Positions 38,635 through 49,372 are shown, counted from the stretch's first letter. The stretch is DNA of 64,000 nt from Methanolobus sp. (GCA_030154025.1 JASKKT010000004.1:1-64000); one strand, 5' to 3'. Numbers and translations: made by a program. Notes: a model not told the origin generated them from the letters alone.

Positions 38635-41244
38635 ATGAGGAAACACATTAATGTATCTTTACTGGTAAGTGTATTAATAATCACAGCGATCTTTCTGGCA
38701 GTACCTGCCACAGCGCAGAACAACACCACGGGAAACCGCATCTGGTCTGCAGATGAGAACCTGTCCCTGCAATACACATGGACAGCCCAGAGTTATTCGG
38801 GATTCTACTTCGACCTTGATTCAGGCGAAGGATCGGAGACACTGACAGTCAGCCTGCAAAGTCCGTCTAGCAGGACAATACCTGCCGGAGCACTTGAATA
38901 TTCCACCACACCCATCAACACCAACTTTGATCGGAATGACTGGGGTTCCTACCAGGTCATAGGGTTCATGGCAGAGCGTTATTTTGCCGGCTATACCGAT
39001 AACTCACAGTTTGCGGATGACGATGTAAGCCTCATATCCAACGGACAGCTCACAAGGGTCCTTGTGGACGAGGACACACGAAGGTCCGTCTTTGCAGGTT
39101 CTGCGATCGTCCTTAATGAAGGCTACAGGCTCAACATTGTGGAAGTGGACCTTAACGGGGACAGTGTGCTGCTTAACCTGGTGAAGGACGGACAGGTGGT
39201 TGATACTGCCATTATCTCAGGTAACAGCGACTATGTATACGAGGCTGATCTGGGTACACAGCAGGATGTACCGTTGATAGCTGTCCATTTCAGCAACATA
39301 TTCCGGGGAACCGAAACCAACGCAGTGTTCATACAGGGTATTTTCCAGATATCCGAGAACTATGTGGAAATAGAGACCGGTGACAGGTTCGGCAGGATGG
39401 AGATCCAGTCGTTCAGCGAGAACGAGATAAGTATGGAGAATACCAATTCCATATCCCTTACAAGAGGAAACACCATACCTATCATGGGGAAGCTGCAGTT
39501 CGTTGTTGCGGATGACAGCATATTGAGATTTGGACCTGTAGTGGAGACATCACAGCCCGGTATCTATGAGCTCAGGGGGACTGTGGTCGAAGGAGAAACA
39601 TATACATGGACACCATTGAACTTCGAAGGATTCTACTACAATATTGACGAAGGAGTAGGCACCGAATCCCTGGAAATAACCGAACTGAACGGCAGGACTA
39701 TCAGTTCAGGGAACCTTGTATACAGGAGCGTACCTCAGCAGGTGGGCTTTGAATACAGCCCCTGGGGAAGCTTCAATGTGATCGGCTTCCTTGCAGAGAA
39801 GTACTTCGCAGGTTATGTGGAGAACAGCTTCACAGGCAACGAAAGCCTTCTCTCGGGCGGCCAGCTTTCCAGGGTCCTTATAGACAGTGACAGCAGGGCC
39901 TCCCTTTACACCGGCTCCTCACTTGTGCTGGACGAAGGATACAGGCTGGTGATCGAAGAGGTCGATCTTGACGGTTCACGGGTGCTTGTGAGGCTGGATA
40001 AGGACGGCAGCGAGGTCGATACAGGCATTGTCTCCTCAGGAAACGATTATGTATATGAGGCAGATGTTGGCGATGCCGACAGCATACCCATAATAATCGT
40101 ACACTTCAGGGAGATATTCAGAGGCACTGAAACGAATGCCGTATTCGTTGAAGGCATATTCCAGATATCGGAAAACGTGATAGATATCGAGTCCGGTGAG
40201 ACTTTCGGAAGGATGGAGATCTCAAGTGTCTCTTCGGATGAGATCGTCATGACAAGCGACCGCTCCATTACGCTTTCAAGAGACAGCAGTATATCTGTCA
40301 TGGACAACGTGAGGTTCAGGGTTGCAGATTCCAATACTGTGAGGTTCTATCCATACGTAGAGGTCACAACTGCAGAAGATGCCGATCCTCTCGAGATCAA
40401 TATTCCACGGGCTATCGCTCAGAACATGCCCGTGAGCATAGAGGTCACTTCACGTGGAGCGGCAGTGGAGAATGCAGTAGTGATGTTCGGGAACACGGAA
40501 GTAGGCAATACCTCTGCCAACGGCACAATATCATTCACTCCGGGAGAAGTGGGCACATTCACTGTTACAGCAGAGAAGGAGGGATTCGCGCCCGGAAGTG
40601 CCGAAGTTGAGGTCATATCCCCCGACGACCTGAGCAGGAGGCTTGCTATAGATGTATCACCCTCTGAAGTGAATGTTGGAGACAACATCAGCATAACTGT
40701 CACGACACTGATAGACGGAATACCTGTAGGGGATGTGGAAGTGTTGTATGACGGCAGGCTGGTGGGTACTACAGGTACCGACGGCAGGGTCAACCACACA
40801 GCAATGGATGCAGGCATGCACAGGATAAGCACTTCTTCAGACCAATACCTTGAAGCTGAACTGAACATAGAGGTTCAGGGGCCGGAAGCCAGGCACTCCT
40901 ACTCTAACCTTACTATAGAGCCCCTTGTTGCAGAGACAGGAGACGATGTAACGATCTCTGCAAGTATAAGGAACATAGGTACCGAAACCGGGGAAGAGGA
41001 TGTGCAGCTTCTCATCAACGGGAACGTTATGGCAACCGAACAGGTCATACTGGATCCCGGACAGGAAGAGACTGTGAGCTTTACAGTAAGCATGGATGAG
41101 GCAGGCGTTTATAATGCAAGCATAGGGAATCAAAATGGTACCTTTGAAGTTGAGGAGAGCCGTGGGATACCTGCAGCCGGCATCGCAATAGGCTTGCTTG
41201 TAGTGGTCATAGCAGCTGTATGGATACTGAGGAAGCGGAGCTGA
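38635..41244 (+). CDS. Surface-layer family protein with two tandem S-layer (DUF1608-type) repeats, Ig-like region and C-terminal TM
   Basis: Signal peptide; duplicated YTWTAQSYSGFYFDLDSGEGSETL / YTWTPLNFEGFYYNIDEGVGTESL and FAGYTDN / FAGYVEN; C-terminal GIAIGLLVVVIAAVWILRKRS. Confidence 0.88.
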   Translation: MRKHINVSLLVSVLIITAIFLAVPATAQNNTTGNRIWSADENLSLQYTWTAQSYSGFYFDLDSGEGSETLTVSLQSPSSRTIPAGALEYSTTPINTNFDRNDWGSYQVIGFMAERYFAGYTDNSQFADDDVSLISNGQLTRVLVDEDTRRSVFAGSAIVLNEGYRLNIVEVDLNGDSVLLNLVKDGQVVDTAIISGNSDYVYEADLGTQQDVPLIAVHFSNIFRGTETNAVFIQGIFQISENYVEIETGDRFGRMEIQSFSENEISMENTNSISLTRGNTIPIMGKLQFVVADDSILRFGPVVETSQPGIYELRGTVVEGETYTWTPLNFEGFYYNIDEGVGTESLEITELNGRTISSGNLVYRSVPQQVGFEYSPWGSFNVIGFLAEKYFAGYVENSFTGNESLLSGGQLSRVLIDSDSRASLYTGSSLVLDEGYRLVIEEVDLDGSRVLVRLDKDGSEVDTGIVSSGNDYVYEADVGDADSIPIIIVHFREIFRGTETNAVFVEGIFQISENVIDIESGETFGRMEISSVSSDEIVMTSDRSITLSRDSSISVMDNVRFRVADSNTVRFYPYVEVTTAEDADPLEINIPRAIAQNMPVSIEVTSRGAAVENAVVMFGNTEVGNTSANGTISFTPGEVGTFTVTAEKEGFAPGSAEVEVISPDDLSRRLAIDVSPSEVNVGDNISITVTTLIDGIPVGDVEVLYDGRLVGTTGTDGRVNHTAMDAGMHRISTSSDQYLEAELNIEVQGPEARHSYSNLTIEPLVAETGDDVTISASIRNIGTETGEEDVQLLINGNVMATEQVILDPGQEETVSFTVSMDEAGVYNASIGNQNGTFEVEESRGIPAAGIAIGLLVVVIAAVWILRKRS

Positions 41245-41360
41245 AACAGATAATAACAGGAAAAAGTAAGTCAGATGTAAACATGGATACCTGTTCACAG
41301 AGCAGGTATCTGTATCTCTGTTTTTAGTTCAGTGTACCATTCCTGAAATTCCATGGATGC

Positions 41361-42340
41361 TTAGTATTTCCTGAATAGCCAGAAGGTCATCCTGGAAATA
41401 TATGGAGATCTGGCACTCGCTACATTAGGAAAGCCCGGAACCTGTTTTTCAACGTTGTCTATATATATCGCCCGGTCATCCCGGACAAGTATCAGGGCGC
41501 CAAGCAGAATCAACAGGCATCCCTGCATGGTCCTCATCAGTATGGGCTCGTGCAGGAAAAGGGAGCTGAATATGATGCCGCTCACAGGTTCGAGCAGTGC
41601 CAGCACGCTTACTGTCTGGGCCGGTATCTTTCCCGCACTGTTGAGATATAACAGGGATGCAAATGCTGTTGTGACGATACCGAAAACGATCAGCACCGGG
41701 AGATTCGGCTCAAGAACTTCCCCTGAGATCCTGCTCCCGAAAGGTATCAGTATCAACAGGCTTATGAATGATGGCCAGAAGAGCTGGGATGTGCCTGAAT
41801 AGTCTGTCTTCAGATAGCTGACAGTCATTATAGTGCCACTGTAGGAAAGGCCTGAAACAAGCCCAAACAGCACACCTTTTATAAGATGGTTGCCACTTCC
41901 GAAAAGTCCCCCACGGGCATCACAACCAGCAGGATGCCTGCAAGCGACAGGAACAATGACATCATGCTGCGCCTGGTGATCCTGTCTCCCAGGATAAGTG
42001 GCGACATAAGAGTAACATACACAGGTGCCGTATATAGCAGAAGGACAGCTGTGGAAAGCCCGGCATATGTGATGGAGCTGAAATAAGCGTATGCAGTAAT
42101 TACATTGAACACACCTATGAGCAAAACATACCGCTTCTTTATTCCAAGCCGGAAAACTTCATACTTCTTTGTTATGAGCAGGTAGGTCACCAGCAATGAA
42201 AAGCCGAACAGGAGCCTGTAAAAGATAACGGAGCTCACGCCCATTCCGCGGACATGCTTAAAGAAGACACCGCTTGAGCCAAAGATAGTGCATGCTATGA
42301 CCAGCTCAAGATAGGAGTAGCGTCCGTTTTTAAGTTGCAT
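41361..42340 (-). pseudogene. EamA/DMT-family transporter split by a frameshift into two ORFs (41879-42340 and 41361-41873)
   Basis: Two EamA halves; EVATIL* joins ..IKGVLFGLVSGLSYSG in the adjacent frame at ATCTTATAAAAGGTGTG. Confidence 0.75.
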
Positions 42341-42636
42341 ATCGATTGAGACCTGTAATGCATTCCAAATTTAAATGGGTATTCTTGAATAAAAATATAT
42401 AGGTGTGCGCACCACCTATAATATAGACATTGTATATTATTCCTATAGCAGCACACCCCTCTCCTGAAAATAATATAATTTTACAAGTATAAAATATTTA
42501 CAGAATATATGTATTCTCCACTGGAAATACAGGGGTTATTGATCTCATGCATATAATAGGTGGGGTACAATAGAGGGTGCTTATATATTACAGAGTAATA
42601 ACTACATGTATTACCAGAATATAAGGGAGTTAAGCA

Positions 42637-43152
42637 ATGTACACTTCTCAAAACGGAGGCGCCCCATACAAGAATCAAAGAGTGGCTGTATTTGCCGATG
42701 TACAGAATATGTTCTATTCTGCCAGGAGCAACTATTACGACAGCAGGCTGGACTATGAGAAATTGCTTGTTGCCGTCCTGAAAGGCAGACCGCTTGTGAG
42801 AGCTATAGCTTACCTTGTCGAGACAGAAGAAGTAGACCAGTCAGGATTCAAGTATCTGCTTAAAAGCATCGGCTGGGAGGTCAGGACAAAGCAGCTGAAG
42901 GTCCGCCCTGACGGTTCCACTAAAGGTGACTGGGACATGGGGATTGCGATCGATGCAATATCCATTTCCTCTAAAGTCGATACCGTGGCACTTGTAAGTG
43001 GCGATGGTGACTTCACTGCCCTCGTAAGCCACCTGAAAGCTTCCGGAGTGCGTGTGGAGGTGTATTCCTTTGAGAGGAACACGGCATCAGAGCTTATCAA
43101 CTCTGCCACTGAGTACTATCCTATTGACGAGAGTTTCCTGCGGAAGAAATAG
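42637..43152 (+). CDS. NYN domain (LabA/DUF88, PIN-like) protein
   Basis: RVAVFADVQNMFYSAR; KGDWDMGIAIDAI; VALVSGDGDFTALVSHLK. Confidence 0.92.
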   Translation: MYTSQNGGAPYKNQRVAVFADVQNMFYSARSNYYDSRLDYEKLLVAVLKGRPLVRAIAYLVETEEVDQSGFKYLLKSIGWEVRTKQLKVRPDGSTKGDWDMGIAIDAISISSKVDTVALVSGDGDFTALVSHLKASGVRVEVYSFERNTASELINSATEYYPIDESFLRKK

Positions 43153-43202
43153 GTAATGTCAGAAATAAAAAATACCTGACATCCCGCTCCACTTGTATCA
43201 CT

Positions 43203-45851
43203 TCAGGAGATATATCCCTTTTTTTGCAGGTATTTCTCAAACTCGATCAGGAAGAACACCGTACTTGATACTAGCAGGATGTTCAGCCAGTCCGCCGGCA
43301 GGATGGGAGCCGTTGAAAACACCGAATTCATGGTCGGCTCATAGGTTATCAGCAGCTGCAGGAAGAGCACAATAGCAATGCCCAGCAGCATGAACTTGTT
43401 CGAGAACAGGTCCCTGTAGACATAGTCATAAAGGGACTTTGAGTTGAACAGGAAGAATATCTGGAAGAACATGATGGTATTCAATGCAACAGTACGCGCT
43501 GCATCCAGGTTTTCTCCACTGGGGTCCAGTTTCATGAAGAAATTGAAGTAAGCACCTGCTACTATGAGCAGTGAGACAAATACTATCCTTCTCTTTATCA
43601 GGCGTGTCAGTATAGGCTCTTTTGGGGGCCTCGGGGGTCTCCTGAGTATGCCTCTTTCCTTTGGCTCCATGGTAATGGGAACACCAAGGCCGACAGCTGT
43701 GACCGTATTCAGCCACAGGACCTGCAGCGGCACCAGGGGCAGTGTAAGTCCCATCAACACTGCAACCACTATGGACAGGCCCTGTCCTCCGTTGGTTGGC
43801 AGGGTCCACAGTAATATCTTCTGTATCTTGCTATAGACATCCCTGCCTTCCTCGATGGCTGCAACGATGGAGGAGAAATTATCATCTGCAAGCACCACAT
43901 TGGAAGCTTCCTTGGCAACCTCCGTGCCTGTTATGCCCATGGAGATGCCTATATCGGCGGTCTTGAGAGCAGGAGCGTCATTTATGCCGTCACCGGTAAC
44001 TGCAACTACCTCACCCATTCCCTTCAGGAGCTTGACTATCCTTAACTTGTCTTCGGGAGAGGTCCTTGCGAATACGGAGACCGATCTCAGATACTGCCTC
44101 AGCTGCTCGTCTGACATGAGCTCGATATCTTTCCCTGACAGGCCACCCTCGGTCTCAATGCCAATCTTGGTGGCAATAGCATACGCTGTGCTCAGGTGGT
44201 CTCCCGTAATCATTATTACCCTGATCCCCGCGGTCTTGCATTGTTGGACAGCTTCGGTCACTCCATCCCTCGGGGGGTCCATCATACCCTGCAGACCAAG
44301 GAAAACAAGATCCTTTACGTCTTCCGGTTCTATCCTGTCCAATTCGGCAGGCACCTGCCTGTAAGCCATACCCAGCACCCTTAATGCATCCGAAGCCATC
44401 TGTTCGGATGCCTGGGTGACACCCTGTATGTCCAGGGGACCCGTGCTTTCACCATCAAACTGCGAGACACAAAGCTGGAGGATCTTTTCAGGAGAGCCTT
44501 TCACATAAATTACCTTTGAGCCATCCTCATTCTCGTGCAGAGTGGCCATATACCTCTCCTCAGGCTCAAAGGGTACGATATCCACCCGCGGAAGGTAGAA
44601 CTTTCCGGCCTTGAGGCCTGAGATGAGCAGTGCACCTTCCGTGGGGTCCCCGTCGATGTTGTCCTCACCCCTGAAAGATGCGTCGTTGCACAGCACTCCC
44701 GCCTTAAGCGTTTCTGTCAGGGTCCTGTCAGCCAGCGGATCCACTTGGGCTCCGTTAAGCAGGAACTCACCTACAGGGTCATAACCTGCTCCTGTGACCT
44801 CATAAAGTTTGCCTGCAGCATATACCTGGGTCACTGTCATCTGGTTCTTGGTAAGAGTGCCTGTCTTGTCCGTACATATCACAGTGGCGCTTCCAAGGGT
44901 CTCCACGGCGGGAACCGTGCGTATGATTGTGTTCCTTGCTGCCATCCTGTTCACGCCAATGGCCATGGAGATCGTTATGACAGCAGGAAGCCCTTCCGGG
45001 ATAGCTGCAACCGCAAGGCTGACGGAGGCCATGAATATCTCGATGGTCTCAAGTCCCCTCAGCAGGCCTATGCCAAGGGTGAGCGCTGCCACTACAACGA
45101 TGACCACAGACAGTACAACACTCATCTGGGCCATCTTGCGCAGCAGAGGAGTGGATATTTCCTTACTCTCCCTGATGAACTCGGATATCCGGCCAATCTG
45201 GGTCGCACTCCCGGTGGCCACTACAATGCCCCTGCCCTGCCCCTGGCTTATCAGGGTACCCGCAAAAGAGATGTTCTTCTGGTCCCCAAAGGACGCGCAC
45301 CCGGTAGCAATAGCATCTGTGCTCTTTTCCACGGGAACTGATTCGCCGGTCAGTATTGACTCATCTGCCCTCAGGTTCTTGGTATAGAACAGGCGCATAT
45401 CAGCAGGCACCCTGTCACCTGCTTCCAGCAGCACGATATCACCGACCACAAGCTCCCTGCTTTGCAGTACCATGCTCATGCCACCCCTCAGGACCCTTGC
45501 TTCAGGTACCAGCAGCTTTGACAGGGACTCCAGGGCGTGCTGGGCCTTCCCTTCCTGGATGAAACCTATGACCGCATTTGCCAGAACCACGAACAGGATC
45601 ACTATGGTATCGACATACAGCTCAAGGAAGAAGGTAATGGCAGCAGCTATGAGCAGGAGGTATATCAGCGGACTGGCGAACTGCCGGAGAAATCTATAAA
45701 CAGGCCCGTGTTCCTTCTTCGACTCCACCTCGTTATACCCGTCCCGTGCAAGCCTCTTTTCAGCCTCTTCACGGCTCAGGCCATCCGGGTGGCTATTGAA
45801 CAAGGAAAAGACATCTTCCGAAGGTATACTGCACCATTGCTCTTCTGCCAT
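43203..45851 (-). CDS. P-type cation-transporting ATPase
   Basis: ICDKTGTLTKNQMTVTQVY; MITGDHLSTAYAIA; VTGDGINDAPALKTADIGISMG. Confidence 0.95.
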   Translation of the reverse strand: MAEEQWCSIPSEDVFSLFNSHPDGLSREEAEKRLARDGYNEVESKKEHGPVYRFLRQFASPLIYLLLIAAAITFFLELYVDTIVILFVVLANAVIGFIQEGKAQHALESLSKLLVPEARVLRGGMSMVLQSRELVVGDIVLLEAGDRVPADMRLFYTKNLRADESILTGESVPVEKSTDAIATGCASFGDQKNISFAGTLISQGQGRGIVVATGSATQIGRISEFIRESKEISTPLLRKMAQMSVVLSVVIVVVAALTLGIGLLRGLETIEIFMASVSLAVAAIPEGLPAVITISMAIGVNRMAARNTIIRTVPAVETLGSATVICTDKTGTLTKNQMTVTQVYAAGKLYEVTGAGYDPVGEFLLNGAQVDPLADRTLTETLKAGVLCNDASFRGEDNIDGDPTEGALLISGLKAGKFYLPRVDIVPFEPEERYMATLHENEDGSKVIYVKGSPEKILQLCVSQFDGESTGPLDIQGVTQASEQMASDALRVLGMAYRQVPAELDRIEPEDVKDLVFLGLQGMMDPPRDGVTEAVQQCKTAGIRVIMITGDHLSTAYAIATKIGIETEGGLSGKDIELMSDEQLRQYLRSVSVFARTSPEDKLRIVKLLKGMGEVVAVTGDGINDAPALKTADIGISMGITGTEVAKEASNVVLADDNFSSIVAAIEEGRDVYSKIQKILLWTLPTNGGQGLSIVVAVLMGLTLPLVPLQVLWLNTVTAVGLGVPITMEPKERGILRRPPRPPKEPILTRLIKRRIVFVSLLIVAGAYFNFFMKLDPSGENLDAARTVALNTIMFFQIFFLFNSKSLYDYVYRDLFSNKFMLLGIAIVLFLQLLITYEPTMNSVFSTAPILPADWLNILLVSSTVFFLIEFEKYLQKKGYIS

Positions 45852-45964
45852 AGGAAAAAGAGATTGCCAAAATGATAAATAAGTTACCGTTGTCTGGCTC
45901 CTGATAGTATATCTCAACTGTAAAAAAAGCAAAAGTTGTAAATAAGGTACATGGCAAATTGAAA

Positions 45965-47428
45965 ATGCTAGTCACTTTGATTATATGTACGGGTGGGGCA
46001 ACGGTGGTTCCTATGTCTGCTGGTTTAATTGGTATGAGCTTTCTTGTACTTGGCATAATCCTACTTGTGGGTAAATGGATAAGGCTTGTATCACCACCCC
46101 TCCAAAAACTGTTCATTCCCAGTTCACTCATAGGCGGCTTTCTGGGACTGATCCTTGGACCCGAGGTGCTTGGCAGTGTTGTTTCTATGACCGGAGTTTC
46201 TGGTAATCTGTTCTCAGGAGGGATCTTTCCCGGAGAGATGCTGGAAGTATGGGCAACCCTTCCCGGAATTTTTATAAACGTGATATTCGCTACTCTCTTT
46301 CTGGGAAAAAGGATACCTGGCATCAGGGAGATATGGCTGCTGGCAGGACCGCAGGTCGCTCACGGGCAGACCATAGCATGGGGGCAATATGTGTTTGGGA
46401 TACTTGCTGCTGTCCTTATCCTCAGCCCAATGTTCGGGATAGATCCCATGGCAGGCGCGCTTATTGAGATAGCATTCGAAGGAGGGCACGGTACTGCTGC
46501 CGGGATGGCTGCAACCTTTGACGAGCTTGGATTTTCCGAGGCTTCCGACCTGGCGCTGGGTCTTGCCACAGTGGGTATCCTCTTCAGTGTGATCCTCGGT
46601 ATAGTATTGCTCAACTACGGAGTGAGGACAGGAAGATCACAGATACTTAGCGACCCCTCTCAGATTACACTTGATGAGAACAGGCAAAGCGGTATTATCG
46701 ATTTTGATGCGAGGGAGCCTGCGGGAAGAATGACGACAAGGCCTGAATCCATTGAGCCCCTTTCACTGCACCTGGCCTACGTGGGAGTTGCCATAGGGAT
46801 CGGTTACGTGATCCTGCAGATACTTATCTGGATCGAATCGGTGACATGGGGACAGGCCAGTGGTGTTTATCTGCTGACCTATATACCGCTCTTCCCCCTG
46901 GCAATGATAGGAGGCATCCTCCTCCAGCTCTTCCTTGACAGGTTCGATATCCACCAGACACTTGACAGGGACCTTGTGATGAGGATACAGGGGCTGTCCC
47001 TGGACATACTGATAACCAGCGCCATAGCAACATTGTCACTGAGCGTTATAGGTGATAATCTGCTACCTTTCCTGACCCTTGCAGGAGTCGGGATTGCATG
47101 GAACCTTATAGCTTTCATGTTCCTTGGACCCAGGATGATGCCTTCTTACTGGTTTGAAAGAAGCATCGGCAATTTCGGGCAGTCAATGGGAATGACCGCC
47201 AGCGGCCTTCTGCTGATGAGGATAGCCGACCCGGATAACAGATCACCGGCTCTTGAGGGATTCGGCTACAAACAACTGCTTTTTGAGCCCATAGTTGGTG
47301 GCGGTATATTCACGGCAGCTTCCGTACCGCTGATATTCTACTTCGGTCCGCTGCCCGTGCTCATCCTGGCAGCTGCGATCATGATGTTCTGGCTGTTATT
47401 GGGAATATTCTATTTTGGCCGAAAGTAA
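45965..47428 (+). CDS. Sodium/glutamate symporter (GltS)-family protein
   Basis: PSSLIGGFLGLILGPEVLG; FEGGHGTAAGMAATFDELGF. Confidence 0.8.
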   Translation: MLVTLIICTGGATVVPMSAGLIGMSFLVLGIILLVGKWIRLVSPPLQKLFIPSSLIGGFLGLILGPEVLGSVVSMTGVSGNLFSGGIFPGEMLEVWATLPGIFINVIFATLFLGKRIPGIREIWLLAGPQVAHGQTIAWGQYVFGILAAVLILSPMFGIDPMAGALIEIAFEGGHGTAAGMAATFDELGFSEASDLALGLATVGILFSVILGIVLLNYGVRTGRSQILSDPSQITLDENRQSGIIDFDAREPAGRMTTRPESIEPLSLHLAYVGVAIGIGYVILQILIWIESVTWGQASGVYLLTYIPLFPLAMIGGILLQLFLDRFDIHQTLDRDLVMRIQGLSLDILITSAIATLSLSVIGDNLLPFLTLAGVGIAWNLIAFMFLGPRMMPSYWFERSIGNFGQSMGMTASGLLLMRIADPDNRSPALEGFGYKQLLFEPIVGGGIFTAASVPLIFYFGPLPVLILAAAIMMFWLLLGIFYFGRK

Positions 47429-47433
47429 CTTAC

Positions 47434-47450
47434 ATTACTAAATTAGTAAT
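47434..47450. repeat. Palindrome ATTACTAA-A-TTAGTAAT between convergent genes
   Basis: Perfect 8-bp inverted repeat; possible bidirectional terminator. Confidence 0.5.
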
Positions 47451-47475
47451 AATGTGCTGATAATACGCTTTTTTG

Positions 47476-48093
47476 TCATGCATTTTTACTTTGGCCCCTA
47501 CCTGCGTCCTTCTTTCGGACCGGTGTGGGCATGATATGTTTATGGATATAGACGGTAAGCACGATCAGTGCCATGGCAAGCCAGATAACTTGCATCAGAG
47601 CATACCGAAGGTCCGTACCTATCAACCATGCATGGAAAAACACGAGTACGAATCCCAGGTAGTTCAGTGCATGGATGCTCCTCCATTTTTTTGGTATCCT
47701 CTTCCTGAAAACACCGGCCAGCACTGCTACCAGGATAATGTAGAATGCAGGCCTTCCTGCAAGCATCAGGAAATCCATTACCGGATAGAACACCGGCAGA
47801 AAAGCACTCAGACCAGACTGGTACGCAACAAGCAGGGGGTGAAGCAGGACAAGCACGACTCCTGCCCTTGCAAGGTGATGATGGGTATTCAGAAAAGGCC
47901 TGTCAAAGACCTTCTTCATCTGTATCCGGTACTCAGATGACAATATCCCCAGGAACAGGAAAAGGTAGCCAAACAGTGCTGCTGCCCTGACAATCATATT
48001 AATGGTCGAACTCGTTTCCTGATACAGGAAGAAAAGTATTATCCCAACCACTACCACTACAGAAGAAACTATGAGCTCACGTTCATATTTCAT
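47476..48093 (-). CDS. Ferric reductase-like/cytochrome b-type transmembrane protein
   Basis: THHHLARAGVVLVLLHPLLVAY, WRSIHALNYLGFVLVFFHAWLIG: paired His in TM segments. Confidence 0.7.
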   Translation of the reverse strand: MKYERELIVSSVVVVVGIILFFLYQETSSTINMIVRAAALFGYLFLFLGILSSEYRIQMKKVFDRPFLNTHHHLARAGVVLVLLHPLLVAYQSGLSAFLPVFYPVMDFLMLAGRPAFYIILVAVLAGVFRKRIPKKWRSIHALNYLGFVLVFFHAWLIGTDLRYALMQVIWLAMALIVLTVYIHKHIMPTPVRKKDAGRGQSKNA

Positions 48094-48205
48094 AGATAAT
48101 GTTCTTACAGGCAAACGATATGAATTTAACCAGAAGAGAATAGTGAAACCGCACTAAAAAACAAAGTTGTGAAGCCTTTGTTTTTTCAGGCTTCACTGAA
48201 TTCAT

Positions 48206-48493
48206 TTAAGCGTAGACCCATACTTCCTTTGTCCAGTATCCGCATTCGTTGCAGTGCTGAATACCTCTGGCAGCATTAAATAACTCCATACCACAGCTGG
48301 GACAGTTTATTAGTACTTCCACGGGATAACACCTCCACTCCTTTTGACGATAGCTGGCCGGAAGAACAGCCTCGGCTATTTCATAGCCCGTATTCACAAA
48401 TAGCAGGTTTTCACAACCTGCTGCCATTTTGCTTCCACCAACTCCGACTGTTGAATGTACTCTGTGGGATATAAAACAAACCTCTCTGAACAT
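48206..48493 (-). CDS. Small zinc-ribbon protein of unknown function
   Basis: CPSCGMELFNAARGIQHCNECGYW; true start may be internal Met (~48428). Confidence 0.5.
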   Translation of the reverse strand: MFREVCFISHRVHSTVGVGGSKMAAGCENLLFVNTGYEIAEAVLPASYRQKEWRCYPVEVLINCPSCGMELFNAARGIQHCNECGYWTKEVWVYA

Positions 48494-48700
48494 AACACGC
48501 CATTGTAATTTCTATCAGCAGGCCATACAAAGAATAACGATTTTCGGTCAGTGTCAGGGACCCTCAGGTTTAAGACTGGAACCACCTAGTTCAATAATAT
48601 GCCCGGTTATAAGAACATGAAAAATAGGTCTGTTTTTGGCAGCTTATTATGCCTTTAAGTAAGAGCAAACACTTGAGAACATCCAGGCGGGCAGGAATAT

Positions 48701-48895
48701 TCACTCGGGTTGTAGCCAGATGGCCCTGATGCTATCTATATCGATATGAGTGTATCCTTCCTTACCGATATCCCATTTAAGGCTGAGGATACCGTCATTG
48801 CACTCTGCAGCTATACCCCTGTAATTTTCCTCTCCACCGATGTCGATCTCAACTTCCTTTTGCATATAGTACCTTTCAATGAAAGACTGCTTCAT
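48701..48895 (-). CDS. Small conserved-looking protein, predicted beta-rich
   Basis: KEVEIDIGGEENYRGIAAECNDGILSLKWDIGKEGYTHIDIDSIRAIW. Confidence 0.55.
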   Translation of the reverse strand: MKQSFIERYYMQKEVEIDIGGEENYRGIAAECNDGILSLKWDIGKEGYTHIDIDSIRAIWLQPE

Positions 48896-49065
48896 CTGAA
48901 ACTCCCCCTCTGACTGCGAACAGAATGCAGCCTTAAATGTTGCTTACATCCTGTTCATTTGAAGAAGGGAAGTTTATCATACTTATACCTAAGCGAAAAG
49001 ATAAATCTAAACCGAGATTACTCAGGTGAAAAAGATCGAATGAAATGAAAACTAAAAAAAAGAAG

Positions 49066-49137
49066 TACATCAGCCGGGATTCGAACCCGGGTTCTAGCGT
49101 TGGCAACGCCAGGTGATGACCGCTACACTACTGATGT
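49066..49137 (-). tRNA. tRNA-Gly(GCC)
   Basis: Cloverleaf: acceptor ACATCAG/CTGATGT, anticodon loop TTGCCAA, T-arm GGTTCGAATCC. Confidence 0.93.
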
Positions 49138-49155
49138 CCTGCGTTTGCTTCTAGG

Positions 49156-49229
49156 TGCCCAGACCCGGATTTGAACCGGGGACAACTGCCTCTTCAGGGC
49201 AGCGCTCTCCCGAACTGAGCTACCTGGGC
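49156..49229 (-). tRNA. tRNA-Phe(GAA)
   Basis: Acceptor GCCCAGG/TCTGGGC, anticodon loop CTGAAGA, T-loop TTCAAAT. Confidence 0.93.
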
Positions 49230-49298
49230 TTGAGTGTCCTTGCACCTAATAGGTGTTTTCGCATTTAAACTTATCGAACCCTGCCAGAGGATTCGTGA

Positions 49299-49372
<74 letters not shown>

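Noticed and set aside
44745-45387. 198- and 192-aa plus-strand ORFs opposite the P-type ATPase
   Set aside because: Shadow ORFs; the minus frame has complete P-type ATPase motifs.
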